Under the pieces are notes generated by a model. The model saw only the letters and a program-made list of their open reading frames with translations. It was not told the DNA's origin and searched no databases. A stretch of 64,000 nt of DNA from CAYRJA01 sp964424455 (GTDB lineage: Bacteria > Bacteroidota > Bacteroidia > Chitinophagales > UBA10324), in NCBI GenBank assembly GCA_964424455.1, contig CAYRJA010000004.1, positions 5,224 to 69,223 on the forward strand, written 5' to 3'. The number at the start of each line of letters is the position of its first letter. Position 1 is the stretch's first letter. Of the stretch, positions 1 through 9,173 are shown in pieces. A program made the translations under genes and the position numbers.

Positions 1-143
1 TTATCGCCGCTTAAAACATCAGGAAAGATTTTGCAGAACGCATTTGGGAATAAACCTTTATCCAGATTTTTTATGGCTTTATAAACATCCTCCTTTGAGG
101 CGCTGACTCCCCGTTGTGCGTATTTGAGTTTATCTTCTGACAC
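1..143 (-). CDS. purM: phosphoribosylformylglycinamidine cyclo-ligase (PurM), N-terminal 47 codons
   Basis: Only the beginning of this minus-strand gene is in the window; it continues beyond position 1. The peptide reads YAQRGVSASKEDVYKAIKNL then DKGLFPNAFCKIFPDVLSGD, which matches the N-terminus of Bacteroidota AIR synthase (PurM) as I remember it. The enzyme closes the imidazole ring of aminoimidazole ribonucleotide in purine synthesis. No ATG is in frame before an upstream stop, so I chose GTG at 141-143. Family assignment is from recalled sequence, not a search. Being truncated by the window edge, it cannot be judged for completeness. Confidence 0.6.
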   Translation of the reverse strand, partial: MSEDKLKYAQRGVSASKEDVYKAIKNLDKGLFPNAFCKIFPDVLSGD

Positions 144-274
144 AGAGTTATAAATTGAAGTGCGAAGATAAGTAATAGTGATTGCGAATTTTCAAATGTT
201 GATTCAGGAAGCATTGGAGGTATGAAAACCGCTATCTGATATCTGCCGGTATTTATTGAGCAATAATTTCCTTG

Positions 275-1249
275 CTAAAAAGAATCTACCGTCATCTCCA
301 ACCCCTTCTTAAATGTAATCTGAGGTTTGTAGCCCAACATTCTTTCTGCCTTGGCAGTATTCGCCTGCGATTGTGGAATATCTCCTGCACGCCGTTCAAT
401 GTGAACAGGGGATATATTTGTTTTTAAAATGGACTGCAGAAAGTGAAACATATCAAGAAGCGTGTGCTGGTCGCCAACCGCAATATTGAATACTTCACCA
501 TAAGCTAATTCGTTGTTGGTAAGAATTGCTCTGATATTTGCCTGCACTGCATTTTCAACAAAAGTGAAATCGCGTGTTTGCTTTCCGTCGCCGTGAATAG
601 TGGGAGCAACTCCTTTTTTCAGTTGTGCAATAAACTTTGGAATTACTGCGGCATATTGTCCGTTAGGATCTTGACGCGGACCAAAGATGTTGAAGTAGCG
701 CAATCCTATAATTTTCATTCCATAATTCAATCCAAACACATGAGCATACAGTTCATTACTGTATTTTGAAACAGCATAAGGAGAAAGTTGTTTGCCAATT
801 TTCTCTTCTACCTTAGGTAATCCCGGATGGTCACCGTAAACAGATGAAGAAGAAGCATACACTATTCTTTTGATTCCCGCATCACGAGCAGCTAACAGCA
901 TGTTTAGAAAACCATCACAGTTAATATGGTTTGTTGTAACAGGATCTTTTACAGAGCGCGGAACAGAGCCAAGCGCCGCCTGATGCAACAGATAATCCAT
1001 CCCTTCACATGCTTTCCGGCATTCATTGATGTTACAGATGTCGCCTTCAATAAATTCATAGTTTGGATTGGAACGGAATAAATCAACATTCTCCTTTCTG
1101 CCTGTAAGCAAATTATCTAACACACGAACTTTTTTCGCGCCATACTTCAAAAGATATTCTACAATGTGAGAACCGATAAATCCGGCACCGCCTGTAACAA
1201 GAAAACTGTTCTGAGTAATATCTTTTTCGTGAAATGGTTTATCGTACAT
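275..1249 (-). CDS. UDP-N-acetylglucosamine 4-epimerase-like NAD-dependent epimerase (WbpP/TviC type)
   Basis: This 324-residue extended short-chain dehydrogenase has the NAD-binding GGAGFIG motif at about residues 20-26, a SSSSVYG segment supplying the catalytic serine, and the YAVSK (YxxxK) active-site motif. The late motifs LRYFNIFGPRQDP and TRDFTFVENAVQAN resemble WbpP/TviC, which interconvert UDP-GlcNAc and UDP-GalNAc (or their uronic acids) for capsule or O-antigen. It is a cytoplasmic enzyme. It sits 106 bases downstream of rfbB on the same strand, so both feed nucleotide sugars to polysaccharide synthesis. A TAAATTTG box 20 bases upstream suggests its own promoter. UDP-glucose 4-epimerase (GalE) is the main alternative. 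Confidence 0.75.
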   Translation of the reverse strand: MYDKPFHEKDITQNSFLVTGGAGFIGSHIVEYLLKYGAKKVRVLDNLLTGRKENVDLFRSNPNYEFIEGDICNINECRKACEGMDYLLHQAALGSVPRSVKDPVTTNHINCDGFLNMLLAARDAGIKRIVYASSSSVYGDHPGLPKVEEKIGKQLSPYAVSKYSNELYAHVFGLNYGMKIIGLRYFNIFGPRQDPNGQYAAVIPKFIAQLKKGVAPTIHGDGKQTRDFTFVENAVQANIRAILTNNELAYGEVFNIAVGDQHTLLDMFHFLQSILKTNISPVHIERRAGDIPQSQANTAKAERMLGYKPQITFKKGLEMTVDSF

Positions 1250-1268
1250 ATATTAATTTGAAGGTTTA

Positions 1269-1276
1269 CAAATTTA
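1269..1276 (-). promoter_or_regulatory. Bacteroidota -7 promoter box for the 4-epimerase gene
   Basis: The minus strand reads TAAATTTG, a perfect TAnnTTTG match, 20 bases upstream of the epimerase ATG. No clear TTTG -33 element was found at the usual spacing. Confidence 0.45.
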
Positions 1277-1355
1277 AAATTCAGAAATGAAAACATTACT
1301 GAAAGTAAATCTGTTGAAACATAAATTTTAATGCTCAATATATCTCATTATTAAA

Positions 1356-2432
1356 TTACCGTTTAACATACTGACCTTCGTAGTATTTCTGATAATCGCC
1401 ACTGGTAACACGGTTTAGCCATTCCTCATTCTGCAAATACCAGTCAACTGTTTTCTCTAATCCTTCTTCAAATTGCAGAGACGGCTTCCATCCTAATTCT
1501 TTATTGAGTTTGCTTGCATCTATGGCGTATCTCAGATCGTGTCCTGCTCTGTCTTTCACGAAAGTAATCAGTTTGGACGAAGTCCCTTCAGCACGATTCA
1601 GTTTTTTGTCCATAATCTTACAGAGAAGATGAATCAGGTCTATATTTTTCCATTCGTTGATACCGCCGATGTTGTAAGTATCTCCTGTTTTCCCTCTATG
1701 AAAAATGGTATCAATTGCTCTTGCATGATCTTCCACCCACAACCAGTCGCGGATATTTTCTCCTTTGCCATAGACAGGAACCGGCTTGTTGTTTTTTATA
1801 TTATTAATTGCAAGCGGAATTAATTTTTCAGGAAACTGATACGAACCATAATTATTGGAACAGTTGGAAACCACTACCGGCAAACCGTAAGTATGATAAT
1901 AAGCTCTGACTAAATGATCAGAACTTGCCTTTGAAGATGAATACGGAGAGCGCGGATCGTAAGAAGTTTCTTCAGTGAAAAATCCCTGCTCACCCAGCGA
2001 ACCGTAAACTTCATCAGTGGATATATGATAGAAAAGATGGTTGGCAGCAGATGAAGATTCTTGTGTCAGCCAGGTATGACGGGCAGCATTCAAGAGATTC
2101 ACCGTACCGACAATATTGGTCATGATGAATTCCATCGGGTTGGCAATGGAACGGTCAACATGCGATTCGGCAGCAAGGTGAATTATGCTGTCAAACTTTT
2201 GTTCCTGAAATAATTGCTGAATAAAATTTCCGTCAACGATGTCTCCCTTTACAAACAGGTAGTTGGGCTTTGATTCTATGTCGCTGAGATTTTCAAGATT
2301 GCCGGCATAAGTCAGCTTGTCAAGATTTACGATTTTATAATCAGGATATTTATTGACAAACAACCTAACTAAGTGAGAGCCGATAAATCCGGCGCCGCCT
2401 GTTATTAAAATTTTCTTACTGAAGTTTTGCAT
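1356..2432 (-). CDS. rfbB: dTDP-glucose 4,6-dehydratase
   Basis: RfbB removes water from dTDP-glucose to give dTDP-4-keto-6-deoxyglucose, the second step of dTDP-L-rhamnose synthesis. The 358-residue length is typical. Visible hallmarks are the N-terminal TGGAGFIGSH dinucleotide-binding loop at about residues 11-20, the STDEVYGSLG segment carrying the catalytic Thr-Asp-Glu triad, and YSSSK (YxxxK). The segment SNNYGSYQFPEKLIPLAI is near-invariant in RfbB. The later pathway enzymes RfbC and RfbD are about 32 kb away at 34.2-35.6 kb on the other strand, and RfbA is not in the window. It is divergent from the SNF2 gene across 159 bases in which I see no clear promoter. Confidence 0.92.
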   Translation of the reverse strand: MQNFSKKILITGGAGFIGSHLVRLFVNKYPDYKIVNLDKLTYAGNLENLSDIESKPNYLFVKGDIVDGNFIQQLFQEQKFDSIIHLAAESHVDRSIANPMEFIMTNIVGTVNLLNAARHTWLTQESSSAANHLFYHISTDEVYGSLGEQGFFTEETSYDPRSPYSSSKASSDHLVRAYYHTYGLPVVVSNCSNNYGSYQFPEKLIPLAINNIKNNKPVPVYGKGENIRDWLWVEDHARAIDTIFHRGKTGDTYNIGGINEWKNIDLIHLLCKIMDKKLNRAEGTSSKLITFVKDRAGHDLRYAIDASKLNKELGWKPSLQFEEGLEKTVDWYLQNEEWLNRVTSGDYQKYYEGQYVKR

Positions 2433-2591
2433 TTTTAAATTGACAGATTAAATAACCGATGGCGAAGGTCGCTATACCTGACCATATTTCCCATTAAGGA
2501 CATTATATTTTATGATACAATATTTTTTACACATAGTAATACCCGTATTCTCAAAAGTAGTTTCTTTGCAGGTGGTTTAAATTAAATTATA

Positions 2592-5500
2592 TTGAAAATT
2601 ACAGAGCAATCCTCTTCAGACAGAGAAACAGTTTCATATATTAAAGAAGCAATCCGATCAGGTTCGATATTCTTAGGAAAAGCCAATCGCATACTAAATA
2701 GTAACGGTGTACAGTTAAAAAAACTGAACAAGGAAAAGGCTGAGGCGGAATTTAGTGTTAAGAGTGAATCATCGTGGAGCAAGCGGTACAAAGTGGTCAT
2801 CAAGGGTTACAATTCTTCTTCCATTTATATTTCCTGCAACTGTCCGTACAACTGGAGTAATGTATGTAAACATTCAGTGGCTTCACTTATTTTTCTAAGA
2901 GATGAAATAGAAGTAGGAGAGAATGCAGGAACAACAAAGAAGGATTCGGAAGTAAACTCTGCTGTTGGTTTACAGAACAATACTATCCGAATAAAAGAAC
3001 TCGGTTTCAATGAATTGATAGACCTGCTTTCATGGAAGAAATACAATCTTGCCAGCGCTCTTTACCGGAACGGACATGTGAAGATGGAAGATAGAGAAGG
3101 CAATAAGGCATTCTACAATGTATATTACAGGCAACATAATTATAAAGTTACTCTTGAATATGATACGGATACTTGCGAGTTGAAACTTTCATGTAATTGC
3201 AACACTACTGAACAGATATGTATTCATAAGAGCAGTGCACTTTTAGCGCTTAGTGGAACTTATGGCTCTCAGGGATTAAAATATTTAAAAGACTGGACAG
3301 AGGAAAAGAAAAGACTTCTTGCTGAATATGGTTATTCTTTGTCAGATAATATAGATGATAAGTTTAAATTTGGAATTGGTTCCGGTGGTATCTATCTGGA
3401 AGCGTTTGACAGTTCACTGCATAAACTTCCGGGCACAACAGATTTTACTAAACTGTCAGAAAAGTTTTTATCCTCCGGTTCATTAACTGACGAGTCACTT
3501 CCTTTTCTTAAAGATAAATTACAGCCGGTTGAACCGGTGTATGTTTTTTTCAGAGAGGAGTATGCTTACAGCTATCCGGATACATCGTTCAGGGTTTTTG
3601 CAGGAAAGAGAAAAAAGAATGGTGAGTTTTACAAGAACCCAACTCCATATTCAGATTTAAAAGAGAAAGAATCGTTACTGACAGATGAAAAGGATGAAGA
3701 GATTATCCGTCTGTCACTGGTACTCGATAGAAATGTACTGCTTGCTTCTTTCAATAGTCGCCATGTTGATAGACCCGCATCACATGGTGACATCAGTAAA
3801 GATACTTATCACAGTCTTCTCCGGAAAGATGGAGAGGTACTTGAGAAAATATTTCAGGCAGTAGCCGGCAAAACAGTATTCCTCGGAGTAGTGGAATGGA
3901 GAGCGCTTTCCCCTGACTTAATTAATCCGTTTTCTGTTTCTGAACACCGCATTAGTATTTCAGTGGAAGTAGATGAAAAAGATGGAGATATTATTCTTTC
4001 ACCGGTTGTATTGATAGCCGGAGAGAAGAAAAGTGTTAAAGATTTTGAAAAGTTCTCCTCATGGATTTGGGTCTTAGGGAAGAAGTTATATAAAATGCAG
4101 TCGCTGGATGACATTGTGATAATTGAATATTTCATAAACAAACAGAATATAAAATTCAGAACAACAGACTTCGAACCGATATTTAATAGCTTACTGAAAC
4201 CGATGGCAAAGAAAGTTGCTGTAAATTATCTCTCTCGGAAAATAGAAAGAGTAGAAGGGCTGAAACCTGCTGTGAATTTGTATCTCAGAGAGTATGATAA
4301 CTTTCTCCTTTTCACACCTCGCTTTGAATATGCTCATGGAAAGATAAAAGAGGAAGCAGTGTTACACTCGAAAAATGATATTCAGATGATTGATGCGGAT
4401 ACGATATTTCAATTGAGCCGGAATATGGAAGTGGAAAAAGAATACACTGATTTTTTTCAATCGCTTCATCCATCCTTCAGTCGGAACAAGGAGCAGGAAT
4501 TTTATTACTTGTCTGCAGATAAATTAATGGAGCGTGGATGGTTCTTTGATGTGTTTGATAAACTAAAGGAAAAAAATATTAATGTATTTGGCAGGAATGA
4601 ACTTACTAAGATAAAATACAACACCAATCGCCCCAACATACGGATGCAGGCAGGCAGCGGTATTGACTGGTTTGATATGGAAGTGAAAGTCAGCTTCGGT
4701 GATTTGGAAGTGTCGCTTATGGAAATTCGCAAAGCGATTATTGCCCGTCAATCCTATGTTTCTCTCAGCGACGGATCTATCGGTATGTTACCCGAAGAAT
4801 GGTTAGAGAAGTATGCATCACTTTTTAGAATTGGGAAAATAAAAGACGACACGCTTCGTGTTTCCAAATTGCACTTTACCATTATTGATGCATTGGAAAA
4901 AGAAATAGATAATGAGAAGGTGTTACAGGAGTTGCAGGAGAAAAGACAGAAGCTGGTGAAGTTTTCACACATTGAAAAAGTAGCTGTTCCGAAAAATGTG
5001 AAAGCTCAATTGCGCCATTACCAACAAGGTGGTTTCCATTGGCTAAAATTTCTGCATGAGTTTAAGTGGGGCGGCTGTCTGGCAGATGACATGGGACTGG
5101 GGAAAACGCTGCAGGTACTAACACTGTTACAGCACTTGAAAAATGAAAAACAGCTCGCCACTTCGCTGATTGTAGTGCCAACTACTTTGATTTTTAACTG
5201 GCAGGAGGAAGTCAGAAAATTCTGTCCCGGTTTATCCATTCATATTCATCGTGGCGCCGAACGCAGTGAAAGTTCAGATGAATTTTCAAAGTACGATATT
5301 GTGCTGACTACTTATGGTACGCTACGAAGCGATATAAAATGGATAAAAGATTTCAGCTTTGATTATGTCATATTAGATGAATCACAGGCAATAAAAAATC
5401 CTTCTTCGCAAATTTCACGCGCGGTTCGCTTACTGAATGCGCAGCATCGTCTTGCAATGACCGGAACACCTGTCGAGAACAATACATTTGATTTGTATTC

Positions 5501-6395
5501 GCAGCTTGAATTTTTGAATCCCGGATTCCTGGGATCACAGGAATTTTTCAGAGGAGAATATGCCACACCGATTGATAAAAACAAAGATGAAAAAAGAGCA
5601 GAACAGTTGAGAAAACTTATTCTTCCATTTATGCTCAAAAGAAGAAAGGAAGACGTTGCAAAAGACTTACCTGAAAAAACTGAGACAGTGCTGTATTGTG
5701 AGATGGGAAAGAAGCAACGCAAAGTATATGATACTTTCCAGAAAAAATACAAACAGGATATTTTGAAAATGATTGAAGCAGAAGGATTGAACAAGTCGGG
5801 TTTCTTAATTCTGGAAGGATTGCTCAAACTTCGGCAAATCTGTGATTCACCGGCGCTAATCAGCGCAGATGAAGATAATTATGGAGAGGAATCGGTAAAG
5901 TTGGATGAGTTGATTCGTGAAATCAGCGAGAACGCAGGCAATCATAAAATACTTGTGTTCTCTCAGTTTCTAAAAATGCTTGACCTTGTAAAGCAGAAGT
6001 TGCAGGAAATGAATATCAGCTATACCTATTTAGACGGACAAACGGTTGACCGTAAACAACAGGTGGATTCTTTTCAGACGGATAAAGAGGTTAGAGTGTT
6101 TCTTATTTCACTGAAAGCCGGTGGCTTTGGTATCAATCTTACTGAAGCTGACTATGTTTATCTTGTTGATCCATGGTGGAATCCTGCAGTGGAAAAACAA
6201 GCGATTGACCGCACACACAGAATAGGGCAGGATAAAAAAGTATTTGCTTACAAAATGATTTGTAAAAACACAGTAGAGGAAAAAATTCTTCGTCTGCAGG
6301 AAAAGAAAAAATTTGTAGCAGATTCTTTAATTGATGTAGATAAGAACGTAATGAAGAAACTGACGAAAGAAGATATTGCTGAGTTGTTCAGTTGA
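2592..6395 (+). CDS. SNF2-family DNA-dependent ATPase with two SWIM zinc fingers
   Basis: This 1267-residue protein is a superfamily 2 ATPase of the Swi2/Snf2 type, expected to translocate on DNA and remodel protein-DNA complexes. The C-terminal motor carries motif I DDMGLGKT (about residue 830), motif II DESQ (about 927), motif III TGTP, and motif VI QAIDRTHRIGQ. Two SWIM-type zinc fingers are visible near the N-terminus: C82-x-C84-x7-C92-x-H94 and C201-x-C203-x6-C210-x-H212. The middle (roughly 230-800) matches nothing I recognise. No ATG precedes the first finger, so the start is TTG at 2592. It stands alone, divergent from rfbB and convergent with rsmG. Bacterial role is unknown; RapA-like transcription recycling or repair are possibilities. 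Confidence 0.85.
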   Translation: MKITEQSSSDRETVSYIKEAIRSGSIFLGKANRILNSNGVQLKKLNKEKAEAEFSVKSESSWSKRYKVVIKGYNSSSIYISCNCPYNWSNVCKHSVASLIFLRDEIEVGENAGTTKKDSEVNSAVGLQNNTIRIKELGFNELIDLLSWKKYNLASALYRNGHVKMEDREGNKAFYNVYYRQHNYKVTLEYDTDTCELKLSCNCNTTEQICIHKSSALLALSGTYGSQGLKYLKDWTEEKKRLLAEYGYSLSDNIDDKFKFGIGSGGIYLEAFDSSLHKLPGTTDFTKLSEKFLSSGSLTDESLPFLKDKLQPVEPVYVFFREEYAYSYPDTSFRVFAGKRKKNGEFYKNPTPYSDLKEKESLLTDEKDEEIIRLSLVLDRNVLLASFNSRHVDRPASHGDISKDTYHSLLRKDGEVLEKIFQAVAGKTVFLGVVEWRALSPDLINPFSVSEHRISISVEVDEKDGDIILSPVVLIAGEKKSVKDFEKFSSWIWVLGKKLYKMQSLDDIVIIEYFINKQNIKFRTTDFEPIFNSLLKPMAKKVAVNYLSRKIERVEGLKPAVNLYLREYDNFLLFTPRFEYAHGKIKEEAVLHSKNDIQMIDADTIFQLSRNMEVEKEYTDFFQSLHPSFSRNKEQEFYYLSADKLMERGWFFDVFDKLKEKNINVFGRNELTKIKYNTNRPNIRMQAGSGIDWFDMEVKVSFGDLEVSLMEIRKAIIARQSYVSLSDGSIGMLPEEWLEKYASLFRIGKIKDDTLRVSKLHFTIIDALEKEIDNEKVLQELQEKRQKLVKFSHIEKVAVPKNVKAQLRHYQQGGFHWLKFLHEFKWGGCLADDMGLGKTLQVLTLLQHLKNEKQLATSLIVVPTTLIFNWQEEVRKFCPGLSIHIHRGAERSESSDEFSKYDIVLTTYGTLRSDIKWIKDFSFDYVILDESQAIKNPSSQISRAVRLLNAQHRLAMTGTPVENNTFDLYSQLEFLNPGFLGSQEFFRGEYATPIDKNKDEKRAEQLRKLILPFMLKRRKEDVAKDLPEKTETVLYCEMGKKQRKVYDTFQKKYKQDILKMIEAEGLNKSGFLILEGLLKLRQICDSPALISADEDNYGEESVKLDELIREISENAGNHKILVFSQFLKMLDLVKQKLQEMNISYTYLDGQTVDRKQQVDSFQTDKEVRVFLISLKAGGFGINLTEADYVYLVDPWWNPAVEKQAIDRTHRIGQDKKVFAYKMICKNTVEEKILRLQEKKKFVADSLIDVDKNVMKKLTKEDIAELFS

Positions 6396-6431
6396 GTTGA
6401 AATTATTCCTGAGCGCTCTGTAACAGCAGAA

Positions 6432-7073
6432 TTATTTCTTTATATAAATCAGATATTTTTCTTTGAAAAAATCTTCAGTGTAAAAGCCGGACAGTGGAAT
6501 CTTTTCGGCTGCTATTTTTGCTTTGCTGATTTCTGAATCTACATCACCACCTTTTAAAAGCAGCCATCCATTCGTCAGAGTATTTGGTTCTGTTGTTACC
6601 GCAGATTTATTATTCAAAAGATTCTTTGTCCATTTAATAATTGTTGGCAGCTCTGTTACAGCACGGCAGGTAATGAAGTCATATTTTAATTTTAGTTCCT
6701 CTACTCTCTGCTTTTCAGCAATTACATTTTTTAGCCCTAATGCCTTTACAACTTCATTTACTACAGTAATCTTTTTACCTATTGAATCCACCAAATGAAA
6801 TTGAACTTCAGGAAAGTAAATTGCTAATGGAATTCCCGGGAATCCTCCGCCGGTTCCAAAATCCAGCACCTTTGTTCCGGGCTGAAATGAGATAGACTTT
6901 GCAATGGACAATGAGTGTAACACATGACGCTCATAAAAATTATCCATATCCTTTCTGGAAATTACATTGATTTTTTCATTCCACTCTTTATATAACGGGA
7001 GCAGTTTTTCAAACTGTTCTGTTTGTGTTACAGCAAGTCCGGGAAAATATTGATGAATGATTTTACTTTTCAT
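6432..7073 (-). CDS. rsmG: 16S rRNA (guanine-527-N7) methyltransferase
   Basis: RsmG (GidB) methylates N7 of G527 in 16S rRNA using S-adenosylmethionine. The 213-residue length fits the family. The SAM-binding motif LDFGTGGGFPGIPLA lies near residues 70-84, preceded by the typical NVISRKD and FYERHVLHSLSI segments. The CRAVTELP segment is the conserved later motif. It lies 5 bases downstream of the Y-family polymerase gene on the same strand and is probably co-transcribed with it. Its stop faces that of the SNF2 gene across 36 bases, which contain one copy of the dispersed TGTAACA motif but no convincing terminator. Confidence 0.9.
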   Translation of the reverse strand: MKSKIIHQYFPGLAVTQTEQFEKLLPLYKEWNEKINVISRKDMDNFYERHVLHSLSIAKSISFQPGTKVLDFGTGGGFPGIPLAIYFPEVQFHLVDSIGKKITVVNEVVKALGLKNVIAEKQRVEELKLKYDFITCRAVTELPTIIKWTKNLLNNKSAVTTEPNTLTNGWLLLKGGDVDSEISKAKIAAEKIPLSGFYTEDFFKEKYLIYIKK

Positions 7074-7078
7074 TTTTA

Positions 7079-8362
7079 TTAAACCAAAGCAGGGTCACTT
7101 TTGTCGTACATGTCTTTCACGGAACCGAAACCAATAACATCACGCAGAATACTTTCCTCATTTACCTGAATGGCTTTCAGCAACTTGTCGTAGCCGAACT
7201 TATCCTTTATGTTGTAAACTGTCTGACGAAGTTTCTCTTTGCGCACGTTATTTTCAAATAAATCGAGCATCAGCATATCGGATGAAACAAACCGGCATAC
7301 TGTAACACCAATAGCTGTAATGTTTGTATTAAGCAGAGCGCCGGAATGATACAGTTCTTCAAATTTCTTCATTCGCAACTTGATGCTGTTTAGCAAATCA
7401 GTTCCATCCTGCAAAGGAGCGTTAAATGAAATTTTCTGCGACCATGCTTTATCATTCTCATAGCGGATGAATACATCCGCTTCTTTGCAATGTACCTGTT
7501 GCCTGACTAATCGTTTTTCCAGCGTCATACATAATGATACCAAAAGCTCTTCAAGAGTCTTTAATGAAGATCGCTGAGAAGCCGACACCTGACGCATTGC
7601 CTGCATGGTTTTGTATTCGTGAAAGTCAATATCCACTTCTTTGAAATTCAGCCGGTAGTGCCAGTGAATACCGATGATGCTCTTAAGAGCAGACTTTATT
7701 TTTTCAGCGGGAGTATGGCGCAACTGGAGCGGTGTAGTTATTCCGGCATGAATCAATTGATGGGACAACCCTTTGGCAATTCCGGGCAAATCGGTCAGTT
7801 GAAGTTTTGCAAGTACATTGTCTATGTTCTCAGGAAAGATGCAAACCAGTCCATCGGGCTTCTGAAGTTCTGTGCCGAGTTTGGCAAGAAACGCATTAGG
7901 CGCTATTCCGATGGAGCATTTCAGCCAGTCACCGATTTCATTTCGGATTCGTAATTTAATTTCCTGTGCCAGCTTGATAAAATCTTTATACACCAGCCGG
8001 TAGTTAGAAAAATCTATAATTGCCTCATCAATGCTTTTCGGATAAACTTCTTCACAATAGCCACGCAGCAATTTCATAATGCTCACATGAATTTCTCTGT
8101 AACGTACAGGATTTGTTTCCAGAGGAACAAGTTCGGGGCACAACTGAATAGCTTCGTTCAATCTCATTCCTGTTTTCACTCCTTTCTTTTTTGCTTCGAT
8201 AGAAGGGGCAATTACGCAACCGTATTTACCCGGATATACACACACTGCCACCGGACGATTGCGCAAATAGTAATTCACCTGTTGTTCGCAGGATGCAAAA
8301 AAACTGTTCATGTCAATAAACATGATGACAGATCCGGTTTGAGGTATAGTAACAGTTGACAT
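7079..8362 (-). CDS. dinB: Y-family DNA polymerase (DinB/Pol IV-like)
   Basis: A translesion DNA polymerase of the Y family, 427 residues. The catalytic carboxylates are visible in FIDMNSFFASCE (about residues 15-26) and SIDEAIIDFS (about 109-118). The little-finger region follows the helix-hairpin-helix-like DLPGIAKGLS segment. It is longer than E. coli Pol IV (351 residues) and could instead be called a UmuC-like or ImuB-like protein, but the intact metal-binding residues argue for an active polymerase and against ImuB. It heads a two-gene unit with rsmG. A perfect 17-base dyad lies 25-41 bases upstream of its ATG and may be an operator. Confidence 0.8.
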   Translation of the reverse strand: MSTVTIPQTGSVIMFIDMNSFFASCEQQVNYYLRNRPVAVCVYPGKYGCVIAPSIEAKKKGVKTGMRLNEAIQLCPELVPLETNPVRYREIHVSIMKLLRGYCEEVYPKSIDEAIIDFSNYRLVYKDFIKLAQEIKLRIRNEIGDWLKCSIGIAPNAFLAKLGTELQKPDGLVCIFPENIDNVLAKLQLTDLPGIAKGLSHQLIHAGITTPLQLRHTPAEKIKSALKSIIGIHWHYRLNFKEVDIDFHEYKTMQAMRQVSASQRSSLKTLEELLVSLCMTLEKRLVRQQVHCKEADVFIRYENDKAWSQKISFNAPLQDGTDLLNSIKLRMKKFEELYHSGALLNTNITAIGVTVCRFVSSDMLMLDLFENNVRKEKLRQTVYNIKDKFGYDKLLKAIQVNEESILRDVIGFGSVKDMYDKSDPALV

Positions 8363-8386
8363 CCTGAATTTAAAACTGAAAGGTAG

Positions 8387-8403
8387 GTGATTTATTAAAT
8401 CAC
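8387..8403. promoter_or_regulatory. operator-like perfect dyad upstream of the Y-family polymerase
   Basis: GTGATTTA-T-TAAATCAC is a perfect 8-base inverted repeat around one central base, in the only sizeable gap upstream of the polymerase gene (start at 8362). Damage-inducible polymerases are often under dyad-binding repressors such as LexA. Whether this is such a site is inference. Confidence 0.3.
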
Positions 8404-8525
8404 GATAAGAGATACGCTGAAGATTTTTTGAAATTTAACTATGAAAATTTTATTACCGTTATGGGTAAATAAAATATATTGAAGAGTTAGTAATGAATGC
8501 TTGTTTAACCCGGTAAAGTTAAAGA

Positions 8526-9173
8526 CTAATATCTTCCTTGCTTGGGCGCAAGAATTTCATAGAGTAAATCTTTTGCGCGAAAGAGTTGCGCCTTTACCGT
8601 GCCCAGTGGCAGATTGGTTTTCTCTGCTATTTCTTCATAGGATAATTCATCAAAGAAGCGAAGCTCTATCAGCATCCGGTATTTTGGATTCAGCTTCTCA
8701 ATCACTTCGCGCATCAGTTTGGCGCGTTGTTCTTTAATATATTTCTCTTCCGGATCAAGCGTAGCGGCGCGCACTTCTATACTGATAACATCACCGCTTT
8801 CCGTTTCGCTATGCTCGTCAAGTGACATGGTTTCCAATCGTTTTTTGCGGATGAAATCAATGGAATTGTTCAGTGCAATTTTGTAGAGCCATGTGCTGAA
8901 TGCAAAATCAGGACTGTATTTATCTAAATTACTGAATGCTTTTCCAAACGCTTCAATAGTTAAATCTTCGGCATCATCATGGTCGTGAACCATTTTCAAC
9001 ACCATGAAATAGATAGAATCCCTGTAGCGCGATAAGAGTTTGGCGTAGGCGTTTTGGTCATTTTCATCAATAGCTTTTTTTACCAAATCAAAATCTTCCT
9101 TGGCGCGGGGAGAAAAATTAGAGTTGCCTTCGTTAAACTTGTCCATAGGATTTGTTTTGGAGGTTACTTCCAT
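8526..9173 (-). CDS. ECF-type RNA polymerase sigma factor
   Basis: A 215-residue sigma-70 family protein of the extracytoplasmic-function type. Region 2 spans roughly residues 45-115, including the DDAEDLTIEAFGKAF helix and FSTWLYKIALNNSIDFIRKK. Region 4 is at about 150-205 with the helix-turn-helix ELSYEEIAEKTNLPLGTVKA. There is no region 1.1 or 3. The first 30 or so residues are a polar leader. Its start overlaps the stop of the upstream glycosyltransferase by 10 bases, implying translational coupling. No anti-sigma factor gene is adjacent, so its signal is unknown. Confidence 0.9.
   Translation of the reverse strand: MEVTSKTNPMDKFNEGNSNFSPRAKEDFDLVKKAIDENDQNAYAKLLSRYRDSIYFMVLKMVHDHDDAEDLTIEAFGKAFSNLDKYSPDFAFSTWLYKIALNNSIDFIRKKRLETMSLDEHSETESGDVISIEVRAATLDPEEKYIKEQRAKLMREVIEKLNPKYRMLIELRFFDELSYEEIAEKTNLPLGTVKAQLFRAKDLLYEILAPKQGRY

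Noticed and set aside
5363..5827. Minus-strand ORF of 154 residues inside the SNF2 gene
   Set aside because: Shadow of the helicase motor; the plus frame shows all conserved motifs.
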